In this document: positions 62,490 to 64,000 of the stretch, piece by piece
Layout: each line of letters opens with the position of its first letter
Position numbering within the stretch: the stretch's first letter is position 1
DNA from: Rhodospirillales bacterium
Lineage (GTDB): Bacteria > Pseudomonadota > Alphaproteobacteria > Rhodospirillales > Magnetospirillaceae
Length of the DNA stretch: 64,000 bases
Direction of reading: 5' to 3'
Assembly (NCBI GenBank): GCA_019455065.1
Contig: JACFNC010000007.1
Location: 1 to 64,000 of the forward strand
Position numbers and translations under genes: made by a program
Notes under the pieces: model-generated
Told to the model about the DNA's origin: nothing
Seen by the model: only the letters and a program-made list of their open reading frames with translations
The model's database searches: none

Positions 62490-64000
62490 ATGAGTTGGGC
62501 TGGAAAAGTCCTGCGCGTCAACCTCACCAACGGGACGTGCAAATCCGAGCCACTCAACATGGAGTGGGCGCAACAGTATCTGGGCCAGCGTGGCCTCGCC
62601 AGCAAGTATCTGGCCGAGGAGGTGGACCCCAAGGTCGATCCGCTGTCGCCGGCCAACAAGTTGATCATGACCACGGGGCCGCTGACCGGCACCATGGCCT
62701 CGACCGGCGGCCGCTATTCGGTGGTCACCAAGGGGGCGCTAACCGGGGCCATAGCCTGCTCGAACTCCGGCGGGTATTTCGGCGCCGAAATGAAGAATGC
62801 CGGTTGGGACATGATCATCTTCGAGGGCCGCGCGCCGTCGCCGGTGTATCTCTACGTCGAGAACGACAAGGCGGAGATACGGTCCGCCGAGGGCATCTGG
62901 GGGCAGTCCGTGTGGAAGTCCGAAGAGATGATCCGGCATTTCCACCAGGACCCGCAGCTCCGCATCGCCGTCATCGGGCGGGCCGGCGAGGAAGGTGTCA
63001 AGTTCGCCTGTGTGGTCAATGACTCGCACCGCGCCGCCGGCCGCTCGGGCGTCGGCACGGTGATGGGCTCGAAGAACCTCAAGGCGGTGGCCGTCCGCGG
63101 CACCAAGGGTGTGAAGGTCAAGGACTTCAAGGCGTTCATGGAGGCCACCAACGCCGCCAAGGCGATCCTGGCCTCCAACCCGGTGACCGGCCAGGGCCTG
63201 CCGACCTATGGCACGCAGGTCCTGATGAACGTCATCAACGAGACCGGGGCTCTGCCGACCCGCAATCACCGGGACGTGCAGTTCGAAGGCGCGAGCAAGA
63301 TCTCGGGCGAAGCCATGCACGAGAAGCGGCTGACCGACGGTAAGCCCAATCTGGTCAAGAACCAGGCCTGCTTCGGCTGCACCATTGCCTGCGGCCGGGT
63401 ATCGATGCTCGACAAGACCCATTTCAGCGTCTCCAACCGCCCCGAGTACTGGGGCGCGTCCGGCGGACTGGAATATGAGAACGCCTGGGCGCTGGGCGCG
63501 TCCACCGGCGTGTCGGACCTTGAGGCGCTGACATTCTGTGGCTTCCTGTGCAACGAGCAGGGGATGGACCCGATCACCCTCGGCACCACCATCGGGGCCG
63601 CGATGGAGATGTTCGAGCAGGGCACCATCACCGAGAAGGAGACCGGCGGCATCAAGCTCACCTTCGGCAATGCCGAGGCGCTGTGCCAGGTGGTCGAGAT
63701 GACCGGCAAGGGCGAGGGCTTCGGCCGTGAAATCGGTCTCGGCTCGAAGCGCCTGTGCGAGAAGTACGGCCATCCCGAGTTGTCGATGTCGGTCAAGGGA
63801 CAGGAATTCCCTGCCTACGACTCGCGCGGCATCCAGGGAATGGGCCTGACCTACGCCACCTCGAACCGCGGTGCCTGTCACCTGCGCAGCTACACGGTGT
63901 CATCCGAAGTGCTGGGCGTTCCGGTCAAGACGGATCCGCACGTGACGGAAGGGAAGGCCGAACTCGTCAAGGCGTTCCAGGACGCCACCGCCGCAGTCGA
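62490..64000 (+). CDS. aorB: Tungsten-type aldehyde:ferredoxin oxidoreductase, partial
   Basis: First 503 codons of an AOR-family enzyme that runs past the window edge. It begins MSWAGKVLRVNLTNGTCKSE, as AOR proteins do. GPLTGTMASTGGRYSVVTKG and AGRSGVGTVMGSKNLKAVAV bind the pterin cofactor. Cys294, Cys297 and Cys301 (ACFGCTIACG) are three ligands of the [4Fe-4S] cluster. The segment DSRGIQGMGLTYATSNRGACHLRSY is diagnostic. It oxidises aldehydes to acids, with the adjacent polyferredoxin taking the electrons. The fourth Cys and the expected AorC flavoprotein gene lie beyond the window. An unusual relative (BamB-like) is less likely because of the AorA neighbour. Confidence 0.92.
   Translation, partial: MSWAGKVLRVNLTNGTCKSEPLNMEWAQQYLGQRGLASKYLAEEVDPKVDPLSPANKLIMTTGPLTGTMASTGGRYSVVTKGALTGAIACSNSGGYFGAEMKNAGWDMIIFEGRAPSPVYLYVENDKAEIRSAEGIWGQSVWKSEEMIRHFHQDPQLRIAVIGRAGEEGVKFACVVNDSHRAAGRSGVGTVMGSKNLKAVAVRGTKGVKVKDFKAFMEATNAAKAILASNPVTGQGLPTYGTQVLMNVINETGALPTRNHRDVQFEGASKISGEAMHEKRLTDGKPNLVKNQACFGCTIACGRVSMLDKTHFSVSNRPEYWGASGGLEYENAWALGASTGVSDLEALTFCGFLCNEQGMDPITLGTTIGAAMEMFEQGTITEKETGGIKLTFGNAEALCQVVEMTGKGEGFGREIGLGSKRLCEKYGHPELSMSVKGQEFPAYDSRGIQGMGLTYATSNRGACHLRSYTVSSEVLGVPVKTDPHVTEGKAELVKAFQDATAAV

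Overview
The window is high-GC DNA from an alphaproteobacterium. A Rhodospirillales-type organism is the best guess, from the gene content: DUF2312/GapR, DUF2849, DUF934, an [4Fe-4S] APS-type CysH, a complete Tad/Cpa pilus locus and a tungsten-type aldehyde oxidoreductase. The taxonomy is inference; no rRNA is present.

Layout. (1) 0-4.4 kb: exopolysaccharide genes (YjbH-family barrel and a membrane-bound CapD/PglF-type nucleotide-sugar dehydratase). (2) 4.4-10.9 kb: assimilatory sulfate reduction operon on the minus strand (DUF2849, cysI, DUF934, cysH, cysD, cysNC), with a DUF2061 membrane protein alongside. (3) 10.9-16.9 kb: a candidate functional-amyloid locus resembling Pseudomonas Fap in gene content and protein lengths. 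It has two secreted repeat or Asn-rich proteins, a C39-type peptidase with an intact Cys/His/Asp set, a further secreted protein and an outer-membrane barrel. A near-perfect sigma-54 promoter precedes the structural genes, and a sigma-54 activator gene sits at the other end of the locus. (4) 17.1-20.0 kb: HU, tRNA-Val, and a first set of TadE/TadG-like pseudopilin genes. (5) 20.2-30 kb: an aryl/acyl-CoA ligase, a single-domain response regulator divergent from a catalytically dead GGDEF-EAL protein, a TonB-ExbB-ExbD-SafE-sigma-54 activator operon, and a PAS-rich hybrid histidine kinase. (6) 30-34.4 kb: housekeeping and small-molecule enzymes. (7) 34.6-47.2 kb: a complete Tad pilus locus, with tadG/tadE/tadE-like genes converging on flp-cpaBC-lipoprotein-cpaEF-tadBC-TPR-tadD-cpaA. 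(8) 47.6-60.4 kb: DUF411 protein, then a minus-strand catabolic operon: MarR regulator, branched-chain-type ABC transporter, feruloyl-CoA synthase-like ligase, acyl-CoA dehydrogenase and 3-hydroxyacyl-CoA dehydrogenase. It is interrupted near its distal end by an AT-rich insert carrying an ApeA-like HEPN anti-phage gene. (9) 60.5-64 kb: a Gln-rich PRC-barrel protein and the start of an aldehyde:ferredoxin oxidoreductase operon (aorA, aorB) that runs off the window.

The two most notable things are the Fap-like amyloid locus with its own sigma-54 promoter, and the ApeA-like insert. The insert is bounded by a 115-bp direct repeat of the 3' end of the acyl-CoA dehydrogenase gene (113/115 identical), so the gene is rebuilt at one side of the insert while a displaced copy of its end lies at the other. 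No integrase is present.
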